Positions 22,401-33,877 of a stretch of DNA of 64,000 nt are shown here, one piece after another. The stretch comes from Microcyclospora pomicola. Its lineage: Eukaryota; Ascomycota; Dothideomycetes; Capnodiales. The translations under genes were made by a program, and so were the position numbers. Position 1 is the first letter of the stretch, and each line of letters opens with the position of its first letter. The notes under the pieces are model-generated. The model saw only the letters and a list, made by a program, of their open reading frames with translations, searched no databases and had not been told where the DNA came from. The stretch covers positions 124,001 through 188,000 of the forward strand of contig NHNY01000002.1 of assembly GCA_002786065.1 (NCBI GenBank), read 5' to 3'.

Positions 22401-23805
22401 GCTTCTTGGTAGACTTCTCCCGATCATAGGTTTCATTGATACGCTCCTCGAGTTCTGCGATCTTGGCGTCCCTGGCTTCCACCTCTTCGTCCTTCTCTTT
22501 CAGCTCCGTCTCCAGGTCATCGATGTCTTGTTGCTGATGTTGCAATTGCTCCAGATTCGTGTTCCGGGATTTGAGCTGATCTTCCAGACTCTCCAGCTGC
22601 TCATCTTTCTCGTCAAGCTGACGATCGCGATCCCGTAGATCAGCTTCAAGGTCCTGCACGTTGTCTTTAAGGCGCTGTACGGCATCGGTATCGTTTGGCG
22701 CGTCTTGAACCTGCTTCAGTTGTACTTGCATCGTTTTGAGCTGTTCCTCGAGTCCGCTCATCTTCTCGTCTTTTTCGTCAAGCTGGCGCTCACGTTCGCG
22801 CAAATCGGCTTCGATGTCTTGTATCTCGTCCTTCAGCCTCTGAACCTCGTCCAAGTCGGTCTGCGCTCGTTCTGCTGCGTCGAGTTGCTGTCTGATGTCT
22901 TCCAACTCCTGTTCCCGCTCGTCGGCAACTCTTTGGCTTTCCTCCGCCAGCTGTTGCAATCGCTCGAAGTCTTCTGAATCTCGTTCTGTCGCATGTCTAT
23001 GCTTGACGGTCCTCTGTAGCTCTTGAAAGTTTCGCTTGTACTCTTCCAGCTCATGTGCTGCATCTTGCAATCGTTTGCGTTGTTTCTTCAGGTCCGTCTC
23101 CAAAGTCACTCGTTCCGTCTTCAGCTCCACGTTCTCCTTGATCGTCGCTTGGTGATATTCAGTGCCGGTCTTTCGCAACGCTTGCTCCAGAAAGTGGATC
23201 TTGAGTTTGAGTCCGAAATTGTCCTTTTGGATTTGGTCCAGCTTGGCTTCTTGGTCACGCAAGGATAAGACATTGCCTTGCTCCAACACATTGCCTCCGT
23301 TCTGATGTGCGATGGGCGTCGAATCGATCATACTTGAGCTCGTGGCAGGTACCAACGGTGTGTTATCGATATTGCCATTTCCGGATCCACCAGTGTCTTC
23401 ATCCAGCATAGAACTACTTACTGGAAGAATGCCAGATTGGCTTGCATAGCTGGACCGAAAAGCAGCAGGCGTGTCGGGTATTCCGGTGTTCTCTTTTTCT
23501 TCCAGTATGCTCCGTTGGAGCATCTGTTTGCGCTGTGCACTTTTAAGCAAAGGCGTGAATTCTTGTTTGGCCGCGCCGGCAGGGTTGCGTCTGTCGACCA
23601 AGGCATTTCGAGCGCGCGGCGTTCTGAAGGGCTGCTGTTGGTGTTGTGGACCTCGCATGCCCTTCATGTGGTTGCGCAAGTTGTCACTTGGGTTCTTCGA
23701 TGGTGATCCGAATGGCTGCGCGAACGAGAGGTCGATGTTGTGGCTGGATAAGAAAGTGCCGTCGCCTCGCTCAGTGGCGGGCGTGTTGATATATGGCGCC
23801 GCCAT
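19461..23805 (-). CDS. giant coiled-coil spindle-pole/MTOC tether with CM1-like motif and PACT-like C-terminus (Pcp1/PcpA or Mto1/ApsB type)
   Basis: Two exons, 23805-19736 and 19677-19461, giving 1428 residues; the 58-nt intron splits a Cys codon so that QVDMYNR continues as CNKADLRLLEEMGITPD. The N-terminal 170 residues are disordered. Next comes a centrosomin-motif-1-like segment (about 185-235: DQIQKDNFGLKLKIHFLEQA), the part that recruits gamma-tubulin complexes in this family. Heptad-rich coiled coil runs from about 235 to 1320. The C-terminus (about 1325-1428, LAKQIQYLSAKCTREEAFRS and the second exon) resembles the PACT targeting domain that anchors pericentrin-like proteins to the spindle pole body. 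Internal repeats of the type RDRQLDEKDE/ERQLDEKDE occur around residues 335-400. Whether it is the Pcp1/PcpA or Mto1/ApsB orthologue needs a tree. Confidence 0.88.
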
Positions 23806-25102
23806 ACTGCGAGAAGATATGCCTGTAGGTTAGAAAACACGCGACACGCGTGGACGAGCAATAGCGTGCAAGATACGCCGAGTCTACAAGCGAAGCTCTC
23901 GAAGTCGTGTGTTTGCGTCGATAAACAACAACGGTGACGCGCCGCACAGCTACGGAGGACGATACACGATATTTCCCTATAGTGTATTCTCCAGTATAGA
24001 CCTTCTAACCCTAAGGTACGAAGACGGCATGATGGTCAATTGTGTTACTCTCAGACCAACGGAAACGCACCTAGATTGACAGTAGATGATCTGCTCTTCT
24101 GGCTCTCATCGATCGACAATCTGCGCGACAACGACCACGACGTCACGTTCCTAAGGCAGTGTCTTACTACAGCGCCACACAACTCTAGGCTTTCATTCTC
24201 AGGACTTGAGCAGACTAACCAACCCGGAGGGAGCAGTACGACATTTCTTCAAGTGCCTAGGGACATGTGTCCTGGTTCATACAAGACATGTTCCATGATA
24301 TATGTGGAGCGGATCCCGACCATGCGGGTTCATCCAGTGCTCGACCAGTTATTATCTTGTAGGCAGTGAAGGGTGTGTTCGAGTCTTGTCCTTCACTCTG
24401 GCCGATCTGCTTGCACTCCAGTTCCGTGACTTGGTCATTTCCTACCAATGTTCTTGCATTGTAGTGAAACCTTCGTGGACGGAATACTGGTTCGAAATGT
24501 TCGAAAGCATACCTTAAGGTACCATGTCGGCATGTAGATGTAGAATGATCTGCTTCAAGCGTGTCAGGTCCGTTTCAGTGCCTAAGGTACCTTATGATAA
24601 ATACTGTTGAAGTCTAGACAACGACTTGAAGAAGCAAGGTAGCGCTGTACACAGAATAAACAGAGCGTGTGAAGTGTTTTCTACACCTCGTTGAAAGGTT
24701 GCAAAGCAAACACATGCAGAGCGTAATTATCTCGATTGGTTCACAGAAACAATAGTAATGTGTCTTGGTCACTTTTGTTAAGTGTGATGAGGTCTCGATT
24801 CTTAGGTTTGATGTACGCTCCATAATGACCAGCATAAGCGTGCATTTCGTGCAACAACAATAGCGAAAGTGAAAGACATTCACATCCTGCTTTCTTCACT
24901 CGCGACACTGAGCATTGGGATTTCATCCTTTGCATCTACGCCGCTAGTCGTGCTTATTGAACGACATGGCAAACACGGCGTTTCCTGCACACCGATAGTG
25001 GCCGACATTGCGGCACCATTCCTGGTCCAGCAACGACATCAGTTCTCCTGCTTGACACAGCGCGCTTCCGAGAATCACTCTCAAGGACACTAATACTGAG
25101 AT
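23806..25102. other. 1.3-kb intergenic region with AAGGTACC palindromes
   Basis: No gene supported. It separates the divergent MTOC and UCH37 genes. Three AAGGTAC-type words occur (about 24013, 24511 and 24583), the last a perfect 12-bp palindrome listed separately. Confidence 0.5.
24583..24594. repeat. 12-bp perfect palindrome TAAGGTACCTTA (copy 1)
   Basis: Identical palindrome to the one at 41639-41650. A related ACCTTAAGGTACC lies 70 bp upstream at 24511. Expected by chance far less than once per window at this length, so it may be a dispersed element end or a protein-binding site. Confidence 0.6.
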
Positions 25103-26659
25103 ATGGCACCCAAGCGAGGTACCAAGCGCAAGGCGTCCGCCGGTGATGGAGATGTGGCGGCAACACCATCCCCACCAGATCGTGATACATGGCAGGGATG
25201 GGTGGAGATGGAGTCTGAGCCAGTAAGTCATGCTACACTTTGTCGAAACCTTTGACCACCACTGATCACATGGCAGGCCTTTTTCAACGTTATGCTCCAA
25301 GACATGGGAGTGCAGGGAATTCGCGTGCAAGAAGTGTACAGTCTGGACGACGAGATGCTTGCCATTCTTCCACAACCAGTGCACGCACTCATCTTCCTCT
25401 TCCGCTATCGAGCCACAGACTCACTGCAAAAGGAGAGGGGCGACTGCCCGAAAGGTGTATGGTTTGCCAATCAAACACCGGACTTCGCCTGTGCAACTTT
25501 TGCGCTTCTCAACATCATCAACAATATTCCCGGTTTACACCTTGGCAGTGACCTTCACGACTTCAAGGAGGCGACTAAAGACATGTCGCCGCTTCAACGT
25601 GGTGAGGCCGTCGACAACTTTGGCTTCGTCAAGCGCATACACAACTCATTTGCGAAGGAAACCGAGCTGCTCCAAGCTGAGGTGGCGATGAAGGAAAAGT
25701 TTGTCAAATTCAAGAAAAGGCAAGCACAGGCGAAAGCTAGGGCAACCAGAGAAGCGAAGAGGGAAGCGAAAGAAACGGCGGTTCAGGAACCACACACCAG
25801 CAGTACCCCAACACGAAGCTGTGGCCGGAGCACGAAGTCGACAGCGAAAGTGGCAAGTATGGACGATCTCGACAAAGATTATGATCCGGATCATACGAGT
25901 ATGGCGGGTGAGAGTCTATCGGCAGAGGAGAAGACGGAGCGGGTAGCGGGCGTACGACGGTCCACACGCACACCGAAGCTACGTAAGAAAGACCTCACAA
26001 CATATCAAGATCCGGGAGAAGGAGACGAGGACGGATTCCATTTCATCGCTTACATGCCAATCAATGGTCACGTGTGGAGACTCGATGGGCTGAACAAATA
26101 CCCTCAAGATCTTGGCAGTATCGATGCTTTGGGAGGGTGGATGCACATCGCACAACCTGCATTGGTAGATCGCATGGCACAATACGAAGGCGCTGAGATT
26201 GAGTTCAACCTCATGGCCGTTGTGCACGATCCGCTTGAGAGTGATCGTGAAGCATTACTGGAAAACATCAGGACGATCAAAGCATATGATCGGAAACTTG
26301 ACGAGGTTTCTGAAGATTGGAGGGCTTTGCAAGGCGCGGAGACCGGATGCAACACGATCGTGCACACCTCAATGGAACTCAATATCAGTGACTCCGACAT
26401 CGATGCCGCCCAAGCAGTCTGCAAGGTGCAGGACATCATCGACAAGGCGGAGCTGTTGGAGCTGGTCAGCAATCGAGGGGAAGTGATCAAGCAACAAACC
26501 GCGCTCCGCGCTGCCGTCAGAGATGCGATGGAAGCATCGCGGGGTGATCACGAAAGGGCTGATCGGCGGAGACGTGACTACACCGGCTTCGTTCGTGGCT
26601 GGCTTCGTGCACTCGCTGAGCAGGAAGTACTTTCTGAGCTTGTGGAGGGGGCAAATTGA
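25103..26659 (+). CDS. UCH37/UCHL5-type ubiquitin C-terminal hydrolase
   Basis: Two exons, 25103-25222 and 25277-26659, giving 500 residues. The start MAPKRGTKRKA is basic and nuclear-like. The UCH (C12 peptidase) fold begins at WVEMESEP and AFFNVMLQDMGV, crossing the 54-nt phase-0 intron. Catalytic residues are visible: the oxyanion Gln in WFANQTPDFACATF, the nucleophile Cys at about residue 112 (ACATFALLN), the His in GFHFIAYMPINGHVWRLDGL and the Asp in RLDGL of the same stretch. Between Cys and His lies an unusually long (about 150 residues) charged insert, first KRQAQAKARATREAKREAKE then acidic and basic low complexity. The C-terminal helical tail (ULD-like, ending RDYTGFVRGWLRALAEQEVL) in relatives binds the proteasome or INO80. 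Confidence 0.92.
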
Positions 26660-27022
26660 AGATATTGGCTCACGCGAAGTCCGGATCATATGTCGACGTC
26701 CTTCGCTGCGGCGACTCACGTTACGGCACCCTGCGAATGTCATCACCTTTAGCAGTGCCTGATGTCGGTCACATCTTCATGCCTCGCGACATTAGCAGAT
26801 TCGTTCACCTGTGTGCAGAGGGGAGGAAGAGAGAGGATCTCCTTTGCCGCCCGGGACGATTTGAATTTCGAGATCCTGGGAAGTGGAAAGCTAGGCCGAA
26901 TGCGGTAGACGTGGAGGACCCATACATTATTTCCAGTCGACCTTCCTTCGACCTGCATCCACCCGAGAGCGTACGTCAAGTGAACAATATGCATGCGATG
27001 AAACGTGCAGAACAATAGAGCC
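26660..27022. other. intergenic, no gene seen
   Basis: Short region between the UCH gene and the MFS transporter; promoter of the latter. An open frame here (26656-27018) has no recognisable protein features. Confidence 0.45.
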
Positions 27023-28956
27023 ATGGCGACGACCAACCTTGCTGCTATCAGCGACATCCAACATGGCACGATCGACGAGAACATCACACCAGGAACGATC
27101 CGCCTCGTCGACATTGACCATACGCTGCGAGCAAAGCACCTGAACCAAAGTCAATGCGACCTTGTTCTGGTCCCGATCCCGTCAGACGATCCGGATGATC
27201 CTCTCAATTGGAGTCCGCGGCGCAAATACCTCTCACTCAGCTGTCTGGTGGTCTTCACCTGGTGCACCGGCATCGCCAACTCTGTTGTATACTCCGTGCT
27301 CGTGCCCCTGTCGGAAGCGCTAGATCTCAGCATCGCCGACCTCAATGCGGGGACAGGCTATCTCTTCCTATTGACCGGCTGGGGCTTGTTATTCTGGCAG
27401 CCTTTCGCTCTGCAATATGGCAAGCGCCTTACTTATCTGATTTCCATGCTGGCGACCATGTGTCTGACACTCTGGGGCCCGTACGCGCATGGTAACGGGC
27501 AATGGATTGCGAAAAGCGTCTTGAGCGGGTTCTTTGTCGCACCTATAGATGGGCTGCCGGAGGTCAGCATCAGCGATGTGTTCTTCACGCATGAGCGAGG
27601 CACGTTCATGGGCGTTTACGCATTCACGCTTGCCGGGAGTAACTACTTCGCGCCAGTAATATGTGGGTTCATAGAGGAGTATGCCGGTTATAAATGGGTG
27701 TTTTACGTGCCGGCCATCTTCTGTGGTGTAGGGTTTGTATTCTTGTTCTTCTTCATGGAAGAGACCAATTATGATCGAACGACCAGTCCGATGAAACTGG
27801 CAAATGGAAGCTCCATGGCGGCAGCACAAGATAGGAAATTAGAGCTCGCGGGCGTGGGTGGTCCTGGTAACAATGGTCACGAGCAAATCCAGTCTGGCTC
27901 AGAGAGAAGGAAGAAAACGTTCTGGCAAAAGTTGTCCCTCGTCGATAAGTCACGACCGCAGAGAATGCTATATCGTGCAATCCTTGCCTTGCGGCTAATC
28001 TCGTGGCCTGTCATCGTAAGTCCAACGTTCGGTTCTCTAGAGTCGCATACTGACAATGATACCAGTTCTACGCTGGATTCTCCTATGGAACCTATGTCAT
28101 CTGGTTCAACGTTTTCAACGCTACTTCATCCCTCATCCTCTCCAATCCGCCTTACAACTTCTCATCCTCCCTCGTCGGCCTATCTTATCTGTCCTGCCTG
28201 GTCGGCACGGCAGGCGGCGCACTTTTCACCGGCTACCTGTCCGATGTGCTCACGTTACGTCTCACGCGCCGGAACAATGGCGTTTTCGAGCCCGAATTCC
28301 GCTTGTGGGGTTTCGCCGTCACCACGCTGGTCGTGCCCGCCAGTCTCCTCCTATGGGGCGTCGGCGCCGCGCACGACGTACATTGGTTCGGCTTGATCGT
28401 CGCCATGGCTGGCATGGCATTCACTAATACGTGCGGTATCGCATTGAGCGTCAATTATCTCGTCGACACGTATCGAGATATCAGTAGCGATGGGATGGCA
28501 AGTGTGATCATCGTAAGGAACACCATGAGTTTCGCTAGCGGATATGGTGAGTTATGCCACATTCTTGTGCTTCCGTATCTGCATACCTTGTTACTTCTTG
28601 CTTAGTAGTGAAGGAGCTTCCTAGACTGACACTTAATTTGCAGGCATCACGCCGTGGATCGACTCTTTGGGCTATCAAAACTGCTTCATCTCGGCAGCGC
28701 TTGTCGGCTTAGCTGTCAGCTCGGTATTCTTGCTGATGATCTGGCGAGGAAAGCACTTTCGAGAGCAGTCTCGTGTCAAGTAAGTCTTTCCCGTGTTCGT
28801 GGTTCCGACCGCACGCACACGTCTTTTCCCCAGCGGCTTTCCTTCTACGACCTCGAGTCCACCATGAAATGATCTGGGCGACACCGGCTGACAATACATC
28901 TACCTAGGTACTGGGAATTGATCAAGAAACATGCAGAGATGGGGATGCTGCATTGA
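27023..28956 (+). CDS. major facilitator superfamily transporter (DHA1-like)
   Basis: Four exons: 27023-28015, 28066-28546, 28644-28779 and 28908-28956, giving 552 residues. A cytosolic N-tail of about 65 residues ends in [15 protein letters not shown], the signature preceding helix 1 in this group of fungal drug/metabolite antiporters. About twelve hydrophobic segments follow, split by a loop of about 90 residues rich in charge (residues about 250-330). MFS loop 2-3 is present as [15 protein letters not shown]. The first intron falls just before helix 7 ([17 protein letters not shown]). The last exon codes only about 16 residues ([15 protein letters not shown]). Substrate unknown. An alternative Met 18 bp upstream is possible. 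No biosynthetic gene lies next to it, so it is not obviously part of a metabolite cluster. Confidence 0.9.
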
Positions 28957-30000
28957 AGATTCTACAGCTCGTCGACGCTTCAGAAGAAGAAGCGGCAGCC
29001 GTAGTAAGAATCACGAACACTCGTGGTGATTTCCACTGCAACGGCTCTTTTGAGCAACGCGACTTCAACCGATACTACTCAGCGCATTGACTCTCTCCGA
29101 AATCCAGCATCATGCTTGACCACGAATCTCAGGACGATGGCACGAGCTTGTGTCTAGCAAAAGTCTGCGAGAACTGCGAATATGCGAAGGGGAACCATGT
29201 TGTCTGGCTCACGAATGAGCTGTCCCCGAGGTCGAAGTGCTGTGCTCACATTTGCAGCAGTGGTCTACTGGTCCTCGCAGGCCGCTATCGCTGTATGCAC
29301 ACAACCCGCCGAGCTATGCTGTTCATGATTGAAAATAAAGGTTGTACCCCACGGATGAGCTCAATGGAACTGCAGATGTCGCCACTCCCACGCCCGGAGG
29401 CAGGTGCGGCTTTTGATAAGCATGGTGGGATCCTCGTCCTCGAACTGTCATACATGAATGAGCAGTCGATACCAATCAATGCAGCGTCTGCCTCGATATG
29501 TTGGTCATTGGTAGGGCTCAAGCCGTGGGGGTCAGCGTCTAGTGATAACCTCGATTGAGCTGGCCAAAGACTCTATCTATGATGTGATCGCTCGTATCCG
29601 TTCAGTATGTCGAGCAAATAAGTCAGTTCGGGAAGCTTTGTTTGCATACTCATTGCGCTGAAGCTCAACATGCCGTGAATAGACCGTGGCGTGCCATATG
29701 TTTGTTTTCATCACTATGCGGACAAACAAGACCATCACACCGTTCATATAGTCTCGAGTGATATAATGCTGCCTTTATAATGTACATGACCTATACTGTG
29801 GCAGCTCGATTTACAATTATTCTCGAGGTGCCTTCGTGTTTTGTGTCGCTTCAGCAAGTCGCACCTCAATGCAGCACACTCCGACCACCCACTACAACAT
29901 CATCTCGTCATGCTCGCAGTAAATCTGCATAGCAAATCAGGTGATTTATGATAGGCCAAAAAGTTGTCCCATGGTGCATGAAGCGGAAAAGGTCAAAAAG
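28957..30000. other. intergenic, no confident gene
   Basis: About 1 kb between the MFS gene and tRNA-Tyr. A 148-codon plus-strand open frame (29112-29558) with seven or eight Cys exists but has no recognised motif; I do not call it. Confidence 0.4.
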
Positions 30001-30109
30001 TCTCCCCTGTCGGGATCGAACCGACGACATCGAGATTACTCATTCACGTGACCGGCGAGGGTCACGAATCCTTTACAGTCTCGCGCTCTTCCAACTGAGC
30101 TAAGGAGAG
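30001..30109 (-). tRNA. tRNA-Tyr (GTA) with 36-nt intron
   Basis: Read on the minus strand the gene folds as a cloverleaf. Acceptor stem CTCTCCT (30109-30103) pairs with AGGGGAG at the 3' end, with one T-G wobble; discriminator A at 30001. The D arm is GCTCAGTTGGAAGAGC. The anticodon stem CGAGA/TCTCG encloses loop CTGTAA...A, anticodon GTA at 30076-30074. The T arm is GTCGGTTCGATCCCGAC. The intron occupies 30072-30037, directly after position 37, where eukaryotic tRNA introns lie. Tyr tRNAs are routinely intron-bearing in eukaryotes. Confidence 0.95.
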
Positions 30110-31064
30110 TTGATCAGTGACTTAGTCACCGCTTAGCATTGGATGAGCGACGATGAATTCCAGTAAATATATACTTGTGCAAAACTTATTGGCAGGCCGG
30201 AATGGTCGGTGACAGACCTGTAACTTTCAACCCTATCTGCACGTTTGACGCATACTATTTACGAGCTGGCCATGGTCTGTCGCTGCATCCTCAACATGCG
30301 CCATGAGGACATCGGCCGACACACTCATCATTCCAGCCATCCCAGACATTGGAGGGTCGGGCCACGTGTTGATGCTCGCTGAACTCTCAAGCTCTGTCCC
30401 AACTTCTACATTGATAAGTCCTTTCCCTGGTACCCGAGTAGCGATGAGGAGCAAAGTGAAGACTCTCATCGCAAGTCTCCAGCACACTCACTCCACTGTA
30501 CCCGTTCCTTACCATAGCGCTATAATCGATTGTAATAGCTCTCTCGAATATGCGAGTCCTCAAGCTCAGGTTGTACCGAAGCCTGGATGATGTGTCTCGG
30601 GACATGTACATGTACGCCACGAGATGCAGGGTTGGCTCCACATCTTCCTCCTTCTCACTACTGTGTCTCCACACACTCGTAGCTTTTATACATGGACCAG
30701 ACGATAGTTACCAACATCACACGTGTGGAGGCAAGTCATAGAGTCTCAAGACAGATAGTATAGCTAGATTTACATAAGTTCGGTGATCAATCCATAGTAC
30801 TGTATTGCACATCTTGTCCACCAAGCCTTCGCCAATCCTCCTCAAGCTCCCATGCACGGCTGAGGCTGAGCGAGCTCAAGGCTGCTGGTGACAAACCTGA
30901 GAGAGCCTGGTCGTGCTGCACGACCTGCATATCATGCTGACCACTGCCACCGCCCACTTGCCCGGCACTGTCGTGCGTGAGCGCATCCTTCCTCGTCTCC
31001 TTCTTACCTCTACCACCTATGTTCTAACCCAAGTTCTCGCGACCAGGCAGGGCCAACGGCGACC
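30110..31064. other. intergenic, no confident gene
   Basis: Several open frames of 60-95 codons lie on both strands without recognisable features. The last 200 bp should hold the promoter of the gene at 31065. Confidence 0.4.
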
Positions 31065-32813
31065 ATGAGCGGGATCGGAGAGATTGTTGGCATTATCGTG
31101 AGTGTCACATGAAACTATGTGTCCCCAGCAAAATATTTAAGGGACAATGCACGCAGAGCTGACGAGCTGTCAACGATCAGGCTTGCGTCGCAGGCGTCAT
31201 CTCTGCCTACAGAGATGCGTCAGTCATCATCCAGAAGATCAAAACCAAACGTGCTGCCAAACGCGCGGCGCTACCATCTCGACTGCTCGAGGAATCAGTG
31301 GACCAAGCACCGGACGAGATCGAGCGGGAAAAGCAAAAAGGCATTGCGCGCTTCGGACGGGCATTCGAGAAGGGAGATGAGGTGGCAATAATTGCGCTGC
31401 AAGGAGTGACCATTGAACTGCAGAAGCGGTTACTGGAGAAGTTGAGAGATGCGGCATATGATGATGAAGTGCACGACTTTATGTATCTGGTGGACGTGAC
31501 GGATGTGCAAAGAGACAGAACGATAGCGGCTCTCCTCGAGCTGAAGCAGCGATTGCTCGTAGCAAAGCCAATCGTTCAAGTGCAGGAAACGAGACCACAA
31601 TTGCAGTTGGAGCAGACTGGCCGATGGAACAGTCAAGGGTCGACGGAGTCTGCAAAGTCATCCAGCGACGCTCTTGAACAAAGCGGATATCGTCCTTCAA
31701 AGGAAGCTCGTCCGTCGCCAAATACACCTCAGCCGCAACTGCCAGATCAGGGGAAGCGACGGAACACACTTTTCGAGATCTTCAAACCGAACCGCACAAA
31801 GCCGGCACCCATGACGGAACCGCAGAACCGTAGCAGCATGCCAGGATCTCATATCAGCCAAAGCATGCAAGCAGCACTTCCGCCAGCCCCGAGGGTCAGT
31901 TCGCCAACAAGTGTCGACTCTGATGAGTGGGAAGACTCGCAGAAGATCTGGGATCACGCCTCTAGCAGTACTGAGCGCAAACACTCATTACGGATCGCGT
32001 CTGGTAGTCTTGTGACACCAAGTCGTGCTCTTCCATACTCCAGATCTGATGTTGCAAAAAGGGCAGCAGTGGCGATGCCTACACCTGACAACAGCTACCT
32101 CGGCTTTTGCAAAGGTGCCTGGAAGTTGCAGACCGGTGACCGCAAAGCGATGCAGAAGTGTAAGGAGTTTAACGACGGATGGTCTTCTTCGCGCGTGTAT
32201 CACTTGAGATGTACCGCGAAGTGTGCTTTCGCAGTCCACATGAACCTGGAAATGATATGGGACAAGGTAAGCCATGATTCAGCATGCAGGTCTTCTCCAA
32301 AGGTACTGATTCGACCTTCAGGTATGGTCCAAGGAGTCATGTGGCCTCAAATTCCGCTGGCCCTTCCTCGCAAAGTCACATGTCGCCCAGCTCAAAGTGG
32401 AAGGCAATAACTTTGCATACCAGTGTATGTTCTGTGTTTTCCAAGGGCAGAAGTCCCCTGAGATGCACGGTACGGACTTATATCTCGAGCACATTGCACG
32501 GGAGCATAGTGGACAGCTGTTGAGTGAGGTTGTACTGCACCGATCGAACTGCATCAGCGGTCGCGTGGCGAACGACAACGAGCAATTCGATATCAACATT
32601 TGGCCGCTCGCCAAAGTGGATCGGACAGCCAGCGACCAGGCGGGTACTCTTTCGAGCGTTCTACTCAACATGGAGCTTGGCAGTGACCCAGGGACCAAGG
32701 CCAGCTCGGAGGGCAATGATTCAATGTTCCAGGTCAGTGCGTCGGAGCCGTGGAACCAGAATCTTTCGGACTTCCATTGGAATGATGGGCCAGACAGGGC
32801 CGGTTTCGAGTAA
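31065..32813 (+). CDS. uncharacterised fungal protein with C2H2-like C-terminal zinc-binding region
   Basis: Three exons: 31065-31097, 31181-32266 and 32322-32813, giving 536 residues. The N-terminus (MSGIGEIVGIIACVAGVISA, then YRDASVIIQKIKTKRAAKRA) is a hydrophobic helix followed by a basic helix, as in several fungal regulatory or signalling proteins. About residues 70-140 look like a helical bundle. Residues 150-300 are disordered. The C-terminal third is the conserved-looking part: LGFCKGAWKLQTGDRK, a Cys/Trp-rich block (LRCTAKCAFAVH), and a C-x2-C...H-x4-H arrangement (YQCMFCVF, then LYLEHIAREH) that resembles a C2H2 zinc finger. I do not know its function. Its stop is only 24 bp from the stop of mtq2 on the other strand. 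Confidence 0.85.
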
Positions 32814-32837
32814 CTTAAAAGCAGTCTACGCAGGCAC

Positions 32838-33614
32838 TCAGGTTGCAGGTATTGCTTGCGAGCGGCATATACGTAAGATGCACAGCTTCTCCCAGCCAGC
32901 CCTCTTTCCACTATCGCCAACAATGTCGGCACTCCAGGTGCTGTGTGCTGATGAGAATCGTGACCTCACCTCATCGGGGCGATTTTGCGCGCAAAGCAGA
33001 ATGTACGCAACTCCATTGTCGCTGAGGACGTCCGGCAATCTCTGCAATAGTCGATTGGTCGTCTCCATTCCATCGACACCTCCTGCATATGACAGCGACA
33101 GAAGATACGAGTCGCGCTCAAAAGCTTGCGTGGACGTCAAACCTGGCTCAGATGCATGGCTATTTGTGAGCAGTGGAAGATCTTCCGTCGGCACATACGG
33201 TGGATTGAAGATCAGAACATCCACTGATCGCGGCTTTACTGCTGTTGTGAGATCAGCTTGCACGCATCCCAAGAACTCGGCACTTATTGCCCCAGCAGTC
33301 TCGACCTCGTGTACAGCACATCTGACCGTCTCGACAGTCGCTTGACATGCAAAACGGTTCACGTCAACACCAAGTGTGGCAACATTCGACGTGCCGAAAA
33401 TGGTGCTTGCATGCGCTGTCGCAAAAGCAAGTACAACACCAGATCCTGTGCCGACCTCGAGCACCAGAGGTGTACGAACGGAGTCTGCGAACCTGGACTT
33501 CAGCCAGGTAGACTCCGTGGGAGACGATAAGGTGTCCAGCAGAAGGTACGAGTCTTCCGCTGGTTCATAGATACGGTCATAATTGACGTGTGATGTCGAC
33601 GGTGTCGGTAGCAT
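32838..33614 (-). CDS. mtq2: Mtq2/HemK2-type protein glutamine methyltransferase (eRF1)
   Basis: Single exon; start at MLPTPSTSHVNYDRIYEPAE (33614) gives 258 residues, close to the family size. The upstream open stretch adds 18 residues of no obvious use. Class I SAM-methyltransferase fold: motif I LVLEVGTGSGVVLAF, acidic strand GVDVNRFACQAT, and the hallmark N-P-P-Y (LIFNPPYVPTED) that positions the amide of the substrate Gln. In yeast Mtq2 with Trm112 methylates the GGQ glutamine of release factor eRF1. The neighbour on the left converges within 24 bp, and sdhaf3 diverges 263 bp away. Confidence 0.93.
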   Translation of the reverse strand: MLPTPSTSHVNYDRIYEPAEDSYLLLDTLSSPTESTWLKSRFADSVRTPLVLEVGTGSGVVLAFATAHASTIFGTSNVATLGVDVNRFACQATVETVRCAVHEVETAGAISAEFLGCVQADLTTAVKPRSVDVLIFNPPYVPTEDLPLLTNSHASEPGLTSTQAFERDSYLLSLSYAGGVDGMETTNRLLQRLPDVLSDNGVAYILLCAQNRPDEVRSRFSSAHSTWSADIVGDSGKRAGWEKLCILRICRSQAIPAT

Positions 33615-33877
33615 TTTCGCACCCGCCAACATGTACACGAATGCACATATCCACGCGTATACAGACATGTCGAATTTTGTAAGATGACAGTGAAGATGGA
33701 AAGTTCACGTCTACCTCCATGTCTAAAAGGAATACTTCCGCGTTCACGTGCCTCGGCCAATGCAATGGTCGACTTTATTGACGACATTATTCTAGCCTGT
33801 ATTTTATATGCTACAATCCTTTCAACCTCAAGCACTGTCCCTTGCACCAATACTTTCATTCTATCCAACATCTCATA
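33615..33877. promoter_or_regulatory. shared divergent promoter of mtq2 and sdhaf3
   Basis: The 263 bp separate two start codons on opposite strands, so both promoters overlap here. No specific factor site identified. Confidence 0.45.

Noticed and set aside
27023-28956. MFS transporter as part of a secondary-metabolite cluster
   Set aside because: No polyketide, peptide or terpene synthase, P450 or pathway regulator is nearby; neighbours are housekeeping genes.
29112-29558. 148-codon plus-strand frame with several Cys
   Set aside because: No recognisable domain, poor codon pattern and no splice partners; could be chance.
33615-33668. 18-residue N-terminal extension of mtq2
   Set aside because: Not typical of the family and lies in the short promoter shared with sdhaf3.
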